Assembly: GCF_000755145.1 (NCBI RefSeq)
Contig: NZ_CP009228.1
Location: 496,001-560,000 of the forward strand
Length of the DNA stretch: 64,000 nucleotides
Direction: 5' to 3'
Source: Treponema putidum
Lineage (GTDB): Bacteria; Spirochaetota; Spirochaetia; Treponematales; Treponemataceae
Shown here: piece by piece, positions 17,338 through 25,978 of the stretch
Layout of the letters: every line of letters begins with the position of its first letter
Position numbering within the stretch: the first letter of the stretch is position 1
Program-made: the position numbers and the translations under genes
The notes under the pieces: generated by a model
Seen by the model: the letters and a program-made list of their open reading frames with translations, nothing else
Told to the model about the DNA's origin: nothing
Database searches by the model: none

Positions 17338-19153
17338 TTTCTTCTCCTTCTTCAGTTTCGGATACCAAATTTTTACATTCAACGACTTTCCCCATAAAAA
17401 CATCAGTTATGGTTCGGATTTTTTCCGGTTCCTTAACCGGCTCTTCAACTTTATTTTCCGGTTGAGGCGGAATATACTCTTTTATAATTAACTTGAACCT
17501 CTTTCCTGTAATATCAAAAATAGATTCTACTATACTATCTTTTTGCTTTTGAATTAAAGAAAAATCAAAGGCACTGCGGGTAAACAAGGTTAGGCTGTCA
17601 TCTTTTAAAACCCAGTCCTTACTTTGACCAACTGCTGAAGACAATATCCCGCTCTTTTCTAAAAGAGCTTCAATTAAAGGTTCTTTTAAATCTTCGACAG
17701 AATTAAAACTATTCTCTACACTGCGGGCAGCCTGAAGTACGGTTTCTTGTTCCTCATCTTTTTTTTTTAGAGGCACATTATCCGAAACCGGCTGCTTCTC
17801 ATCTATTATTTTTTTTGAAGCCTCGTCCAATTTATTGTCCCGTTTTAAAACGGCTTTAAATTGTTCGGTCAAACTGCCCGCATTATTAAAAGACTGAATA
17901 GCCTCCTTCGGCATAGTCTCTTTCGACATGGTCTCTTTAGACATGGTCTCTTTAGACCGATTTTCTTCGCGGAGCGAAACGGGCCTTTCCGGTTCATCAT
18001 TTATACGGCGGTTAGCCATAAGGTTTTGTGCCGCATCAAAAGCTGTTTTTAAATCGGCAGGCGATACATAATCGCTAAGCCAAGAAAGGCGCGAAACGGC
18101 AAGCTCCAATTCATAACGCTGATCAATAGAAAACCGCAGATCCTTAAAAAGCTGGAGCATTATACTTAAGGCTCTCTCAATTTGCACGGTTTCCCATCCC
18201 TGTAAAATATCCTGAGGAAAGCGGTCTGCCCTTTGACCTATGAGAGCTTCCTTTGTAATCCCGTGCTTTACAAGTAAAAGGCTTCTAAAATAATCTGCGC
18301 AGTCTGAAACTACCTGCTCGGCTGATATTCCTCCCTGCAAAATTCCGTCCAAGATAGAAAGAGCTTCCTGCCCCTTCTTTGCAACGCAGGCCGACACAAG
18401 TTTGTTGATTGAGTCGACACCTGTAAGCCCGAGCTTTTCGTGTATTTTTTCAAAGGTTATATGCCCGTCCGAAAAGGCTGCCACCTGATCGAAAAGGGTG
18501 TAAGCATCTCTTACGCTTCCGGTTGCTTCCCTAGCTATCCAATAAAGGGCTTCATCATCAGCCCTTATCCCCAGCTCTGCGGCTGCATCTGATAAGGCTT
18601 GCTTTAGTATTTCTATCGATACGAGCTTAAAATTAAACTGCTGGCATCGGCTTTTAATTGTCGCAGGAACCTTATGAATTTCGGTAGTGGCAAAAATAAA
18701 CACAACGTAGGGAGGCGGCTCTTCGATTGTTTTTAAAAGAGCGTTGAATGCACTTGTCGACAACATGTGAACTTCGTCAATTATATAAATTTTATACCTG
18801 TTTGAATTCGGAGGAAATAAAATCTCATCTTTTATCTGCCTTACATCATTTACACTCGTATTTGAAGCACCGTCAATTTCGATTACGTCCAAACACGAAC
18901 CGGCCGTAATTTCTTCGCAGGCTGTACAATGACCGCAAGGCGTGGGCTTCGGCCCTTCGGAGCAGTTGAGCACCTTTGCAAGTATCCTTGCCGAACTTGT
19001 TTTACCGCAGCCTCTCGGCCCCGAAAAAAGATAGGCATGTGCTATTTTTCCGGCCTCAATTGATTTTTGCAATGTTGCGGCTACAAATTCCTGACCCAGC
19101 AAGTCCTCAAAACGCTGAGGCCTTCTCCGTGTTGCTGTTACTTGATATTCCAT
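17294..19153 (-). CDS. dnaX: DNA polymerase III subunit gamma/tau
   Basis: 619 aa. DnaX is the clamp-loader ATPase of the replisome. Visible features are Walker A GPRGCGKT at 45-52, zinc cysteines C64, C73, C76 and C79, Walker [10 protein letters not shown] and the SRC sensor in IKSRCQQF. From about 375 a low-complexity linker carries three 5-residue repeats (KETMS type). A run of ten A on the coding strand (17759-17768) encodes Leu462 to Lys465. A -1 shift there reads Arg then TGA, giving a product of about 466 aa comparable to E. coli gamma. The C-terminal part (about 500-600) would be tau-specific. TATAAT lies 6 nt before the ATG and no Shine-Dalgarno is visible, so translation may be leaderless. 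Confidence 0.96.
   Translation of the reverse strand: MEYQVTATRRRPQRFEDLLGQEFVAATLQKSIEAGKIAHAYLFSGPRGCGKTSSARILAKVLNCSEGPKPTPCGHCTACEEITAGSCLDVIEIDGASNTSVNDVRQIKDEILFPPNSNRYKIYIIDEVHMLSTSAFNALLKTIEEPPPYVVFIFATTEIHKVPATIKSRCQQFNFKLVSIEILKQALSDAAAELGIRADDEALYWIAREATGSVRDAYTLFDQVAAFSDGHITFEKIHEKLGLTGVDSINKLVSACVAKKGQEALSILDGILQGGISAEQVVSDCADYFRSLLLVKHGITKEALIGQRADRFPQDILQGWETVQIERALSIMLQLFKDLRFSIDQRYELELAVSRLSWLSDYVSPADLKTAFDAAQNLMANRRINDEPERPVSLREENRSKETMSKETMSKETMPKEAIQSFNNAGSLTEQFKAVLKRDNKLDEASKKIIDEKQPVSDNVPLKKKDEEQETVLQAARSVENSFNSVEDLKEPLIEALLEKSGILSSAVGQSKDWVLKDDSLTLFTRSAFDFSLIQKQKDSIVESIFDITGKRFKLIIKEYIPPQPENKVEEPVKEPEKIRTITDVFMGKVVECKNLVSETEEGEENEVQNEQQPAAMQE
17759..17768 (-). promoter_or_regulatory. 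dnaX: A10 slippery run in dnaX (candidate tau/gamma switch)
   Basis: Ten consecutive A on the coding strand within dnaX. The zero frame continues to tau. One extra A in the mRNA, or a ribosomal -1 shift, gives Lys-Lys-Lys-Arg-stop (TGA) at once. The loss of one A gives a longer tail that ends at TAG about 50 nt on. E. coli (ribosomal) and Thermus (transcriptional) use similar runs. No convincing stimulatory hairpin or upstream Shine-Dalgarno-like element is visible, which favours transcriptional slippage. Confidence 0.55.
17911..17955 (-). repeat. dnaX: Three 15-bp tandem repeats in the dnaX linker
   Basis: Units at 17911-17925, 17926-17940 and 17941-17955. The last two are identical and the first differs at three positions. 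They encode repeated Lys-Glu-Thr-Met-Ser/Pro. They lie in the flexible region between the ATPase/collar and tau-specific domains, where length change should be tolerated. Confidence 0.8.
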
Positions 19154-19159
19154 TTTATC

Positions 19160-19188
19160 ATTATATCACAAATTTATACAAAATTAAA
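19160..19188 (-). promoter_or_regulatory. dnaX promoter with -10 box adjacent to the start codon
   Basis: On the minus strand TATAAT (19160-19165) lies 6 nt before the ATG. A weak -35, TTTAAT (19183-19188), is 17 bp upstream. Transcription would begin at or next to the start codon. Confidence 0.5.
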
Positions 19189-19224
19189 CTAGGCAAAACT
19201 CAAGTAAAGCTAAAGTTAAATATT

Positions 19225-19962
19225 CTACAATTTTGAAAGCTGGTTTATAAGACCCGCCATATCCTTGGGGCAGCTTGCACTTATTTCAATTTTTTCTTTG
19301 CTTATGGGATGAAAAAATTTTAAGGAATGGGCATGGAGGGCGAGGCGCGAGATTATAGGCCGCTCTTCATATTTGTCTCCCCTCCAATTCTTTTTTAAGG
19401 CCGATATGTAGACGGGCTCTCCGTTTCCGTAAAGATTATCGCAAAGGATGGGAAGCCCAAGGTGTTTTAGGTGAGCCCTTATCTGATGGGTTCTGCCCGT
19501 TATGGGGCGGGCTTCCAAAAGGCAAAAGCGGCCTAATTTTTTAAGGAGGGTAAATTCGGTTAAAGCATCTTTTCCTTTTTTTTCGTCTATTACAGTGCGG
19601 TGCAGCTTATCCCCGTCTATTCTAAGTTTTGCATCAGTCTTAAAATTTTCTTCTTGGGGAATGCCGGCCGATACTGCATGATAGATTTTTTCTATTTTGC
19701 GGTTTTGAAAATCATCGTTTAAAATTTTATGGGCTTCCGCATTTAGGGCATAGATGATGAGACCTGAAGTTTCCTTATCGAGCCTGTGGACCGGATAAAT
19801 TTTTGATTCTTTTTCTTTTTTTAAAAAACTTTCTTCAAGTATTTTATCAAGACGTGGAGCTTCGCTGTCCCAGCGGTCGGCACCTACGAGGAGGCCGGCA
19901 CTCTTATTTACAATGATAAGGTGTTCATCCTCATACACTACTTCGTAAAGATTTTTTTTCAT
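19225..19962 (-). CDS. RluA-family RNA pseudouridine synthase
   Basis: 245 aa. It converts specific uridines in rRNA or tRNA to pseudouridine. The catalytic motif is intact (VHRLDKETSGLIIYA; the Asp of HRLD is the nucleophile). The RluA-type PITGRTHQIRAHLKHLG motif and a C-terminal LHAHSLKF segment are present. There is no N-terminal S4 domain, so it resembles the short RluA/RluC-like forms. The target position cannot be assigned from sequence. It is the last gene of a minus-strand run pgi-engB-hutD-rluA. The start is ATG 19960-19962, with only a weak GGA upstream. Confidence 0.9.
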   Translation of the reverse strand: MKKNLYEVVYEDEHLIIVNKSAGLLVGADRWDSEAPRLDKILEESFLKKEKESKIYPVHRLDKETSGLIIYALNAEAHKILNDDFQNRKIEKIYHAVSAGIPQEENFKTDAKLRIDGDKLHRTVIDEKKGKDALTEFTLLKKLGRFCLLEARPITGRTHQIRAHLKHLGLPILCDNLYGNGEPVYISALKKNWRGDKYEERPIISRLALHAHSLKFFHPISKEKIEISASCPKDMAGLINQLSKL

Positions 19963-20001
19963 TATAATTCCAAGTTTGTGATTTTTAGCCTTTCTTACCG
20001 T

Positions 20002-20604
20002 TTAAAAAGCTATGGGTACCTTTCCATAAAAAAGGCTTAAATTTTTATCGGCAGATACAAAAACTTCTTGCTCTTCAGTACCTTCCGGTTCAAAAACGAT
20101 TAAGTCCATTTTTTCAATATTGAATTCTTTTTTTTCGTTGAGCGTTTCTGCAATAAGCATGGCCTTGGTATTGTACAAAAAAATCCAGCCGATCTCTCCG
20201 GTTAAAACCGAAAACTTTAAAACCGAATTTTCATTTAAGGCAAAGTTTTTTACTTCCGTTTCTACACCGTTTTTTACCATGAGGTTAAAATCCCTTACCC
20301 TTCCTATGCTGGCAGTTTTTGCTCCTCCATCAAAGGCGTAGACTTCATAGGGCTTAAGTTTGGTAAAGTTTTTTTCGTCATGGCTTATTTTTAGGTCTCC
20401 GTTTAAGGGAGAAATAAACCTGAAAAACCCCGGAAGAGGGGTAAAGTCGGATCTATCCAAATCGACGGTAGCTGAGCTTAATCGGAACAAAAAATCTCTT
20501 TTTTTATAATCGGCTTCACGCGGATAAATAAAAAGCTCCGTTGTGGTGCCTCCGCTCCAGTTTGAAGTTTTAAAATCTTTTTCTCTGTAATGTGTAATTT
20601 TCAT
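20002..20604 (-). CDS. HutD/Ves-family cupin protein
   Basis: 200 aa. The N-terminus has the family signature KTSNWSGGTTTELFIYP (W-x-G-G-x-T-x-E-L), followed by FRLSSATVDLDRSDFTPLPGF, both typical of HutD/Ves bicupin proteins. In other bacteria HutD is associated with histidine degradation, with a proposed regulatory or substrate-limiting role. No hut genes are nearby, so no pathway is implied here. It starts 3 nt after engB and is probably co-transcribed with it. AAGGA precedes the ATG. Confidence 0.85.
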   Translation of the reverse strand: MKITHYREKDFKTSNWSGGTTTELFIYPREADYKKRDFLFRLSSATVDLDRSDFTPLPGFFRFISPLNGDLKISHDEKNFTKLKPYEVYAFDGGAKTASIGRVRDFNLMVKNGVETEVKNFALNENSVLKFSVLTGEIGWIFLYNTKAMLIAETLNEKKEFNIEKMDLIVFEPEGTEEQEVFVSADKNLSLFYGKVPIAF

Positions 20605-20607
20605 AAG

Positions 20608-21246
20608 TTAAATCCTTTTTGCTATTAACGATAAAATATTATCCCGTCCCGTTTTTTTTGCAGCAGAGCTTATTATGATGTGTTCTTCGTCAAAGTTAAA
20701 GAAGGATGACCATTCGTTTTTTGCTTTTATTTGATCATTCTTGCCTATCTTATCAGCCTTGGTTCCGACTATTACAACCTCAATATTTAAGCCGTGAAAA
20801 AAGCCGATACTTTCTTTTTCGGTTTCGGTAGGTTCCCTCCTCATGTCCATTAAAAAAAAGATGGCCTTTAAGAGAGGACGGTTTATACAATATTCGTAGA
20901 GCATTTTGTCGATTTGCAAGGTCATGCCGCCTGAAAGTTTTGCATAGCCGTAGCCCGGGAGGTCTGTGAGTACGAACATATCTTTTGGGGCCGTCCCTGA
21001 AATTTTTTTAGTTTTAGGGTCAAGATTTATGGAGGCCGGACGGTTTACCAAAAAAAAATTTACTTCCCGAGTCATTCCGGGGCGGGAACCTGTCTTAACC
21101 AAGTTTTTTCGGTTGACAAGCATGTTTATAAGGCTCGACTTTCCTGCATTGGAGCGCCCGAAAAAAGCAAATTCCGAAACACCGATTTCAGGAAACTGTT
21201 CCGCCTTAACGGCTCCCTTTATAAATTCCGCATTTATAATTTTCAT
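20608..21246 (-). CDS. engB: Ribosome biogenesis GTP-binding protein EngB (YsxC/YihA)
   Basis: 212 aa. This is an essential GTPase for late 50S subunit assembly. G1 is GRSNAGKSS, the switch region is GMTREVNFF, G3 is DLPGYGYAK, G4 is TKAD and G5 contains SSA. It carries a slightly longer loop after the switch region (PASINLDPKTKKISGTAPKD) than typical EngB. Its ATG overlaps the pgi stop by 4 nt (ATGA), which implies translational coupling. Confidence 0.93.
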   Translation of the reverse strand: MKIINAEFIKGAVKAEQFPEIGVSEFAFFGRSNAGKSSLINMLVNRKNLVKTGSRPGMTREVNFFLVNRPASINLDPKTKKISGTAPKDMFVLTDLPGYGYAKLSGGMTLQIDKMLYEYCINRPLLKAIFFLMDMRREPTETEKESIGFFHGLNIEVVIVGTKADKIGKNDQIKAKNEWSSFFNFDEEHIIISSAAKKTGRDNILSLIAKRI

Positions 21247-22820
21247 AAAAGAAATTCCGAAAAGGCTTTGAGGGCGGGCGGCATATCATTTGAAAGCACC
21301 TTCTTTGCAAGGGTTTTTCCGAGCTGAACGCCTTCTTGGTCAAAGCTGTTTAAGTTCCATATAAAACCTTGGAACATCACCTTGTTTTCATAATGAGCAA
21401 GGAGAGCCCCCAGATTTTCGGGAGTTAATTCTTCTCCATAGATTAAACTTGCGGGGCGGTTTCCTGCAAAGTCCTTGTTTTTGTTTGTATCGGTTTTTCC
21501 TGCTGCAAAGGCCATAATTTGGGCTGCCAAATTTGCATTCAGCTTTTGCATATTGGTTGAGCCCTCGCTTTCAATATCAAGGCCGATTTGGCTTTTTTTA
21601 AAACCGATAAACTGCAAGGGGATTATATCGCTTCCCTGATGAAGGAGCTGATAAAAAGAATGCTGTCCGTTTGTGCCTGGCTCCCCGAAAATTACGGGAC
21701 CCGTTTTATAGGAAACTTTTTCGCCGAAGCGGTTTACCGTTTTTCCGTTCGATTCCATATCCAGCTGCTGGAGGTGGGCGGGAAAGCGGGAAAGAGCCTG
21801 ACTGTATGGAAGAATGGCCGTTGCCGAGCAGCCTAAAATGTTTCTTTCATAGACACCGAGTAGAGCATCCAAAAGGCTTGCATTTTCTTTTATGTTTTTG
21901 TTTAAAGAAAGCCGATCTCCTTCTGCAGCTCCTTTTAAAAAGGCATCTACCATTTCCATGCCGAAGGCAAGGGCGAGTACTGCCGCTCCGCAAACCGAAG
22001 TTGAAGAATATCTTCCGCCTATAAAGTCATCCATATAAAAGGAAGTAAGATAGTCGGGGTTATTTGCGAGGGGGCTTGTTTCGCTTGTAACGGCAAGCAT
22101 CTGTTTTTTGCAGTCAAGGCCGTTTTTTTCGAGAACGGATTTTACAAATCTTTCGTTTGCCAGAGTTTCTTGAGTTGTGCCGCTTTTTGAAACGAGGATA
22201 AAAAGGGTGCTTGCAAGATTTACGGAGCTTAAAACTTCGGCCGCATCGTCGGGGTCAACGTTAGAAATAAAATGAGCCCTCATCTTTGTCTTCGCCCAAT
22301 TTTTTAAGGCTATGTACATAGCTCTGGGGCCTAAGTCCGAACCGCCTATACCGATCTGAACCACATCAGTAAAGATTTTTCCTTGAGAGGTTTTAATCTT
22401 ACCGGAATGAACAGCTTCGCAAAAGCCTTTTATTTTTTTTAGCTCGTTGAGGTAAAAGCCCCTCATATTTACGCCCTTATAGACGACATCATCTTTTAAT
22501 TGCCCGCGTGTCAGCTGATGGAGAACCATTCGGTTTTCACCCGTATTTATAAAATCACCATTGAGTAAGAGCTCATACTTTTCGATTAGCCTTTGCTCAT
22601 CGGCGAGGGACTGCAGCACGTTAAGAATCTCAGCGTTTACGGGTTTTGCCGCATAATTGTATTTAAGATTTCCGCCCATTTTAACCGAATAGTTTTTTAC
22701 CCTTTCAACCGAATTTTCAGTATTGAAAATATCTGCGAGGTTTAAATTTTCAGACTGTTCTTTATGAACTTTTTGTAATTGTGTAAAAGATGTACACTTA
22801 TCTAAATTTTTCCATTCCAT
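21243..22820 (-). CDS. pgi: Glucose-6-phosphate isomerase
   Basis: 525 aa from ATG 22818-22820. It interconverts glucose-6-phosphate and fructose-6-phosphate in glycolysis. Conserved elements are IGIGGSDLGPRAMY, the phosphate-binding VSKSGTTQET, GGRYSSTSVCG and FGEPGTNGQHSFYQLLHQG with the catalytic Glu and His, plus the C-terminal SFDQEGVQLGK with the catalytic Lys. The open frame continues upstream to TTG 22856, but that triplet lies in the -35 box. The start codon follows TAGAAT by 7 nt with no Shine-Dalgarno, so the mRNA is probably leaderless. It is the first gene of the pgi-engB-hutD-rluA run. Confidence 0.95.
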   Translation of the reverse strand: MEWKNLDKCTSFTQLQKVHKEQSENLNLADIFNTENSVERVKNYSVKMGGNLKYNYAAKPVNAEILNVLQSLADEQRLIEKYELLLNGDFINTGENRMVLHQLTRGQLKDDVVYKGVNMRGFYLNELKKIKGFCEAVHSGKIKTSQGKIFTDVVQIGIGGSDLGPRAMYIALKNWAKTKMRAHFISNVDPDDAAEVLSSVNLASTLFILVSKSGTTQETLANERFVKSVLEKNGLDCKKQMLAVTSETSPLANNPDYLTSFYMDDFIGGRYSSTSVCGAAVLALAFGMEMVDAFLKGAAEGDRLSLNKNIKENASLLDALLGVYERNILGCSATAILPYSQALSRFPAHLQQLDMESNGKTVNRFGEKVSYKTGPVIFGEPGTNGQHSFYQLLHQGSDIIPLQFIGFKKSQIGLDIESEGSTNMQKLNANLAAQIMAFAAGKTDTNKNKDFAGNRPASLIYGEELTPENLGALLAHYENKVMFQGFIWNLNSFDQEGVQLGKTLAKKVLSNDMPPALKAFSEFLL

Positions 22821-22827
22821 AAATTCT

Positions 22828-22856
22828 ATTCTAACCCTTTTTGACAAAAAAAACAA
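22828..22856 (-). promoter_or_regulatory. pgi promoter, -10 box 7 nt before the start codon
   Basis: On the minus strand TTGTTT (22851-22856), a 17-bp spacer and TAGAAT (22828-22833), then 7 nt and ATG. The spacing predicts a leaderless transcript. Confidence 0.65.
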
Positions 22857-23021
22857 CTCATACGCTGCGACTATACGCCGCTACAGAAAAAATTTACACT
22901 TATTTGTTTAGACAGTGAGCTGCGGCAGAGCGCTGCAACAGCACCGCACTTTAAGTATTTTCAGATTTAAACGGCAAAAAGAAACTCGAAAAGCTAAAAT
23001 TTTTTGAGATTTCCATAAAGC

Positions 23022-23048
23022 AAAAAAAAAGAGCCCGCTGACGCGGGC
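23022..23048 (-). terminator. Rho-independent terminator of the M18 aminopeptidase gene
   Basis: On the minus strand GCCCGC (23043-23048) pairs with GCGGGC (23033-23038) around a 4-nt loop, and nine T follow almost directly (23022-23030). This is a classic intrinsic terminator. Confidence 0.85.
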
Positions 23049-23051
23049 AAT

Positions 23052-23088
23052 CTTAAACCCCGTACGAAGGAGGATTACGGGGTTTAAG
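23052..23088. repeat. 13-bp perfect inverted repeat upstream of the terminator
   Basis: Positions 23052-23064 are the exact reverse complement of 23076-23088, with an 11-nt loop. The + strand loop contains GGAGG. There is no U tract of its own. It lies 3 nt before the terminator stem in the aminopeptidase transcript, giving a tandem double hairpin in the 3' UTR. Confidence 0.75.
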
Positions 23089-23127
23089 TATAATTACTCA
23101 ACAAATATGCTTACACTTGGTTACAAA

Positions 23128-24540
23128 CTATTTATAAAAAGCACTGTAAGCTCTATAGGCCATATAAAGGTCAGCCTTGCTTAAAATTTCAAAGGGAGCA
23201 TGCATTGAAAGCACGGGAACGCCGCAGTCTACAACTTCGGCACCGTATTTTGCAATAATATAGGCAATCGTTCCGCCTCCTCCCGCATCTATTTTACCGA
23301 GTTCGGCAGTCTGCCATACAACCTTGTTGTCATCAAATATTTTTCTTATCTTCTGCAAAAATTCCGCATTGGCATCGTTTGAGCCGCCCTTGCCGCCGGA
23401 GCCCGTATACTTATTGATACAGATACCGCTGCCGATATAGGCAGAATTCATCTTTTCAAAAACCGATGGGAAAGCCGGATCAAAGCCCGCAGAAACATCG
23501 GCCGAAAGCATATATGAATTGGCAAAAGCCCTTCTTACATCTATATCCCTATAGTTTTTATTTAAGGCGGCTATTTCTGCAACCATATTTTCAAAATAGA
23601 AGGCCTGCATACCCGTATTTCCTACAGAACCGATTTCTTCTTTATCGGCAAAAAGAGCTGCAGCAGTCCTTTTTGGGGATTCGACTTCCAAAATAGCTTT
23701 TAAGGTTGTATAAGCACAAACCCTGTCATCATGTCCGTGCCCGGCAATAAGAGAACTGTCAAAGCCCACATTTCGAGCCTTTCCGGCCGGCACAACTTCC
23801 AGCTCTGCAACCCTGAAATCTTCTTCCACTATGCCGTACTTTTCATTGAGAATCTTTAAGATATTTTCCTTTACAGGATCCTTTACCTCTTCTTTTTTAT
23901 CAGCCTTATCTTTTTTTTCTTTTGAAACAGGCTTTTGATTTCCGACAAGAATATTAAGCTGCTCTCCGGTTATTCCTTCAGCCATAGTCTCCTGAAGCTG
24001 TTTTTTTGATAGGTGAATTAAAAGATCATTTATAAAAAGAACCGGGTCTTTTTCGTCTTCACCTATGCAAATATCAACTTTTTTACCTTCTTTTGTGAAG
24101 ATAACGCCATGAATAGCCAGAGGAATTGTAGTCCACTGATACTTTTTTACACCGCCGTAATAGTGAGTCTTTAAAAAAGCCATATTTGACTCTTCAAATA
24201 GAGGCATCTGTTTTAAGTCGAGACGGGGGCTGTCTATGTGAGCGCCGATTATATTCATACCCTGAGTGATATCATCGCCTAAAACCATTAAAACAACGGA
24301 TTTTTCTTTATTGTTCAAATAAACCTTTGTTCCTTTTTTTGCGGAACCGCTTTTTATAACTTCTTCAAGAGATTTAAAGCCGTGCTTCTTAGCCTGCTTT
24401 ATAATCTCTATAGTACACTCTCTTTCGGTTTTTCCATTGTTTAAAAAATCCAAATAACTATCCGAAAGTTTACCCAATTCTGAGAGTTCTGCTTTCGTCA
24501 AATCCTCCCAAGCCGATTTCTGCTTATAAGATAAATCCAT
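23128..24540 (-). CDS. M18-family zinc aminopeptidase
   Basis: 470 aa. These are dodecameric cytoplasmic aminopeptidases that remove N-terminal residues. Metal ligands are visible in GAHIDSPRLDLK, in GHGHDDRVCAY and ADKEEIGSVGNTGMQA (the catalytic Glu-Glu pair), and in the C-terminal LSMHAPFEILSKADLYM. A charged insertion at about 205-230 (KEKKDKADKKEE) looks like a flexible loop. GAGGTG lies 6 nt before the ATG. The gene is monocistronic, with its own terminator and a tandem hairpin downstream. It fits peptide catabolism together with OppBCDF. Confidence 0.92.
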   Translation of the reverse strand: MDLSYKQKSAWEDLTKAELSELGKLSDSYLDFLNNGKTERECTIEIIKQAKKHGFKSLEEVIKSGSAKKGTKVYLNNKEKSVVLMVLGDDITQGMNIIGAHIDSPRLDLKQMPLFEESNMAFLKTHYYGGVKKYQWTTIPLAIHGVIFTKEGKKVDICIGEDEKDPVLFINDLLIHLSKKQLQETMAEGITGEQLNILVGNQKPVSKEKKDKADKKEEVKDPVKENILKILNEKYGIVEEDFRVAELEVVPAGKARNVGFDSSLIAGHGHDDRVCAYTTLKAILEVESPKRTAAALFADKEEIGSVGNTGMQAFYFENMVAEIAALNKNYRDIDVRRAFANSYMLSADVSAGFDPAFPSVFEKMNSAYIGSGICINKYTGSGGKGGSNDANAEFLQKIRKIFDDNKVVWQTAELGKIDAGGGGTIAYIIAKYGAEVVDCGVPVLSMHAPFEILSKADLYMAYRAYSAFYK

Positions 24541-24679
24541 AATACACCTCTTTAATATTTACCGTAATTTACGGTTTTTTTACTTATTGAGTATATACCT
24601 TTTTTGAATTTTAGAAAAGCAGGCGAATTTTTATATAGGCGTATTTTGATGATACAAAATACATACAAAATAATAAACA

Positions 24680-24708
24680 TTGACATATTATAAGAATTTA
24701 TGTAGATT
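24680..24708 (+). promoter_or_regulatory. Promoter of the rhodanese lipoprotein gene
   Basis: TTGACA (24680-24685), a 17-bp spacer and TAGATT (24703-24708), 20 nt before the ATG. AAGGAG lies in between. The -35 matches consensus exactly. Confidence 0.65.
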
Positions 24709-24728
24709 TATACAAATCAAGGAGAATT

Positions 24729-25127
24729 ATGGTGAAAAAAACAAGTATATTTTTAATCCTTTTGTTTATGGGGATTTTTTCGCTCTCATGCAGCGCAAAA
24801 TCTACAGAAAACATTACCCGAATGGACGGTTCCAGTCTGGAAGCCATTTTAAACGATGAAACGGAACGGGAAAACTATCTTATAATTGATGTCCGTGAAG
24901 ACTATGAATATAAAGAAGGTCATGTGCCCCGTTCAATAAATATAAGCGTACAAGAAATCGAAAACCGAATTTCAGAGATTTCCGGCTGGAAAGAAAAAAA
25001 TGTAATTGTAATATGCCGCAGCGGCAGAAGAAGCAGAACCGCAGCTGAAATTTTAGTCAAAAACGGATTTAAAAAAATATTTGATGCCGATGGCGTAAGC
25101 AAATACAATTATAAGTTAGAAAAATAA
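24729..25127 (+). CDS. Rhodanese-domain lipoprotein
   Basis: 132 aa. The N-terminus is a lipoprotein signal with Cys in FSLSCSAKS (about residue 21), so the protein is probably lipid-anchored outside the cytoplasm. A single rhodanese domain follows: LIIDVREDYEYKEGHVPRSINI, then the active-site loop CRSGRRSR with the catalytic Cys. Such domains carry persulfide sulfur. The physiological acceptor is unknown. The ATG at 24729 has AAGGAG upstream. It is slightly short at the C-terminus, but the fold core is complete. Confidence 0.88.
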   Translation: MVKKTSIFLILLFMGIFSLSCSAKSTENITRMDGSSLEAILNDETERENYLIIDVREDYEYKEGHVPRSINISVQEIENRISEISGWKEKNVIVICRSGRRSRTAAEILVKNGFKKIFDADGVSKYNYKLEK

Positions 25128-25225
25128 ACCGCCGTATGTAATATGCCGATTTTATAAAAAACTCATGAAAAAGGGCTTGCTTAAAAAGCGATTATATGGC
25201 AATATAGCCTTTTAGGAGATATATC

Positions 25226-25864
25226 GTGTCAAACAAAATTAAAATTGAAGATGAAGAACAATTAATTTCTTCCTTAAAAGATGTTATCGAAGCGATCAAA
25301 ACACAGGAAAATCCTGAAGAATTAAACTTATATCGCCGCATCTTTAAAAAAGCAGTCCCGTTGACCATGCGGTCTTATGTTGCCGCCTATTTTATTAAAC
25401 AAACGGGAATCGGAGGTAATCGCATTTATAGAAGAGACAGCCGAAACGGTATAGGAAAAAGTCCTTTTAAACAAAACGTTGCAAGACCGGCAAGGCCCAA
25501 AGTTATATTGGCAGAAGATGAATCTACAAGCCTTTTTATCGGTGTAGGGCGTAAAAGAGGCATTTTTCCAAAAGATATCATAACCTTGTTAATTCAGGGA
25601 GCCGGTATTTCGCGTGAACATATCGGGGATATAAGAATTCTGGATAATTACTGTTTTGTTCAAGTTATGCAGGATGAAGCTGAAATTATTATCGAAAAAC
25701 TAAATAACAGCTACTACCGAGGCAAAAATTTGACAGTCAGCCATTCAAGGAAACCCGAAGATGATGAGGATATCAGAGAAGAATCGGAAGTATATGACGA
25801 TGAAATAAATGAAAATTATAGCGAGGCAGCTTCCAGCGATACTAAAGTTGAAGCTGAAATATAG
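25226..25864 (+). CDS. Stand-alone DbpA RNA-binding-domain protein
   Basis: 212 aa, GTG start at 25226 with AGGAGA 6-12 nt upstream. Residues about 98-172 form a DbpA-type RRM (LFIGVGRKRGIFPKDIITLL, ISREHIGDIRILDNYCFVQV, NNSYYRGKNLTVSHSRK). This is the module that in DEAD-box helicases binds 23S rRNA hairpin 92. No helicase core is attached. The N-terminal 95 residues are helical then basic, and the C-terminus is an acidic disordered tail. A role in ribosome or RNA handling is an inference from the domain. A strong terminator follows. Confidence 0.85.
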   Translation: MSNKIKIEDEEQLISSLKDVIEAIKTQENPEELNLYRRIFKKAVPLTMRSYVAAYFIKQTGIGGNRIYRRDSRNGIGKSPFKQNVARPARPKVILAEDESTSLFIGVGRKRGIFPKDIITLLIQGAGISREHIGDIRILDNYCFVQVMQDEAEIIIEKLNNSYYRGKNLTVSHSRKPEDDEDIREESEVYDDEINENYSEAASSDTKVEAEI

Positions 25865-25887
25865 ACAGCTAGAAACTCTTTCATATA

Positions 25888-25919
25888 AGGCCGCCCTTTA
25901 TAAAAGGGCGGCCTTTTTT
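25888..25919 (+). terminator. Terminator after the DbpA-domain gene
   Basis: AGGCCGCCCTTT pairs with AAAGGGCGGCCT around a 4-nt loop and is followed by TTTTT. Confidence 0.9.
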
Positions 25920-25942
25920 ATGTCTGTCAATACTTTTATGTC

Positions 25943-25971
25943 TTGCATTCCCTTAAAACCTATTGTATAAT
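25943..25971 (+). promoter_or_regulatory. Promoter of the GPH symporter gene, -10 box 7 nt before ATG
   Basis: TTGCAT (25943-25948), a 17-bp spacer and a consensus TATAAT (25966-25971), then 7 nt and ATG at 25979. No Shine-Dalgarno is present. A leaderless transcript is predicted. Confidence 0.75.
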
Positions 25972-25978
25972 AATTTTT

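Larger units (their letters stand above)
22857..23127. other. Intergenic region between M18 aminopeptidase and pgi
   Basis: 271 nt without a supported gene. The right part holds two hairpins downstream of the aminopeptidase gene (listed separately). The left part (22857-23020) is mixed-composition DNA with a GC-rich patch at about 22915-22955 and no recognisable tRNA, ORF or riboswitch. Confidence 0.6.

Noticed and set aside
21588-22024. Plus-strand open frames opposite pgi
   Set aside because: Antisense of conserved pgi motifs and mutually overlapping.
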